NCBI GenBank assembly: GCA_002428905.1 | Contig: DIYD01000022.1 | Coordinates: 1 to 6,625, forward strand | DNA length: 6,625 bases | Reading direction: 5' to 3' | From: Bacteroidetes bacterium UBA6063 | Lineage (GTDB): Bacteria; Bacteroidota; Bacteroidia; NS11-12g; UBA9320 | Shown: positions 6,061 to 6,625 of the stretch, in pieces | How the letters are laid out: the number at the start of each line of letters is the position of its first letter | Numbering within the stretch: the stretch's first letter is position 1 | The notes under the pieces: model-generated | What the model was told of the DNA's origin: nothing | What the model saw: the letters and a program-made list of their open reading frames with translations, nothing else | Databases searched by the model: none | Position numbers and translations under genes: made by a program

Positions 6061-6625
6061 TTAAATATCTATTTGAACTGCGCTTCTGTGGTATCGCATA
6101 ATTACGTTTGGATCTGGCAATAGTGAAATTCCGGTTTCTCCTTTGCCTTCATAGTCAAATTGTGAAAGTACATAGCGCATACTCTCTAATCGGGCTCGTT
6201 TTTTATCATTGGTCTTGACAATGATCCACGGACAGAAATTGGTATGCGTTTTACTAAACATCAATTCCTTGAAATGCGTGTAACGATCCCAAAGCTCCTG
6301 TCCTTTCATGTCAACCGGACTAAACTTCCATCGCTTCAGTGGGTTGCTCAGGCGCGCATCGAAGCGCTTCTTTTGTTCTTCTTTGGAGATCGAAAACCAA
6401 AACTTGATGATTTTTAAATTGTCCTCATGCAGCAAGTGCTCGAATTCGGGTACCTGCACCATGAACTGATTGTATTGATCCTGGGAGCAGAAATTCATAA
6501 CGGGTTCCACCACAGCACGGTTGTACCAGCTTCGATCAAAGAATACAACCTCACCCGGATTGGGCAACACTTTGATATACCGCCGGAAGTACCACTGACC
6601 CATTTCTACTTCAGTTGGCTTGGTT
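6061..6625 (-). CDS. ppk2: Polyphosphate kinase 2 (PPK2), second copy, N-terminus outside window
   Basis: The last 187 codons are present. The frame stays open to the right edge, reading TKPTEVE before the Met at 6603, so that Met is internal and the true start and Walker A motif lie outside the window. Visible blocks are QWYFRRYIKVLPNPGEVVFF, the Walker B segment FDRSWYNRAVVEPVMNFC, KFWFSISKEEQKKRF in the lid region, NPLKRWKFSPVD, and CPWIIVKTNDKKRARLE. Over the shared region it is a little over half identical to the PPK2 gene just downstream, so the pair are old, diverged paralogues. It carries about 30 extra C-terminal residues, ending LPDPNVIMRYHRSAVQIDI, that the downstream copy lacks. 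The two are surely co-transcribed. A different nucleotide preference or a mixed oligomer is possible but unproven. Confidence 0.94.
   Translation of the reverse strand, partial: TKPTEVEMGQWYFRRYIKVLPNPGEVVFFDRSWYNRAVVEPVMNFCSQDQYNQFMVQVPEFEHLLHEDNLKIIKFWFSISKEEQKKRFDARLSNPLKRWKFSPVDMKGQELWDRYTHFKELMFSKTHTNFCPWIIVKTNDKKRARLESMRYVLSQFDYEGKGETGISLLPDPNVIMRYHRSAVQIDI

Noticed and set aside
1..6625. CRISPR array, insertion sequence, tRNA or phage features
   Set aside because: No regularly spaced repeats, terminal inverted repeats, transposase motifs, cloverleaf sequence or phage genes were seen on either strand.

Overview
The window looks like a stretch of a Bacteroidota chromosome. It is moderately AT-rich, every gene lies on the minus strand, and genes are tightly spaced. 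Upstream sequences match the Bacteroidota promoter pattern (TTTG, a spacer of about 17-23 bases, TAnnTTTG) better than the proteobacterial one. The proteins (paired PPK2 kinases, a short TspO, a two-module VOC protein, DUF4870, a RimJ-like GNAT) are also typical of that phylum. Genus cannot be told from the sequence.

In the direction of transcription (right to left) the layout is: the end of one polyphosphate kinase 2 gene (6061-6625, start outside the window); a second PPK2 gene 8 bases later (5264-6052); a TspO/MBR membrane protein 39 bases further on (4766-5224); a VOC/glyoxalase-fold protein (3975-4664); a 439-residue protein with a degenerate zincin-like N-terminal half and C-terminal TPRs (2596-3915); a single-domain GNAT acetyltransferase overlapping it by 4 bases (2165-2599); a DUF4870 membrane protein (1618-2028); a fusion of two different GNAT domains (444-1463); and the first 125 codons of a flavin-nucleotide-binding, PNPOx-fold protein (1-376, end outside the window).

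The right half reads as one or two operons: PPK2, PPK2 and tspO with short gaps, then VOC, TPR protein and GNAT. PPK2 and TspO both fit stress or energy-state physiology, but a shared pathway is inference only. The left half is looser, with gaps of 136, 154 and 67 bases. Two of these gaps appear to hold decayed coding sequence. The clearer case is at 1524-1615, a mutated partial copy of the flavin-protein gene that still exists at 1-376; it carries a 30-base deletion, small indels and an in-frame stop. This points to a past local duplication around the double-GNAT gene.

No RNA gene, CRISPR array, insertion sequence or origin was seen. No stretch over 300 bases lacks a gene. I do not see a complete new multi-gene defence or biosynthetic system. 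The points worth following are the relic gene, the apparently inactivated metallopeptidase-like domain fused to TPRs and coupled to a GNAT, the double GNAT, and the divergent tandem PPK2 pair.
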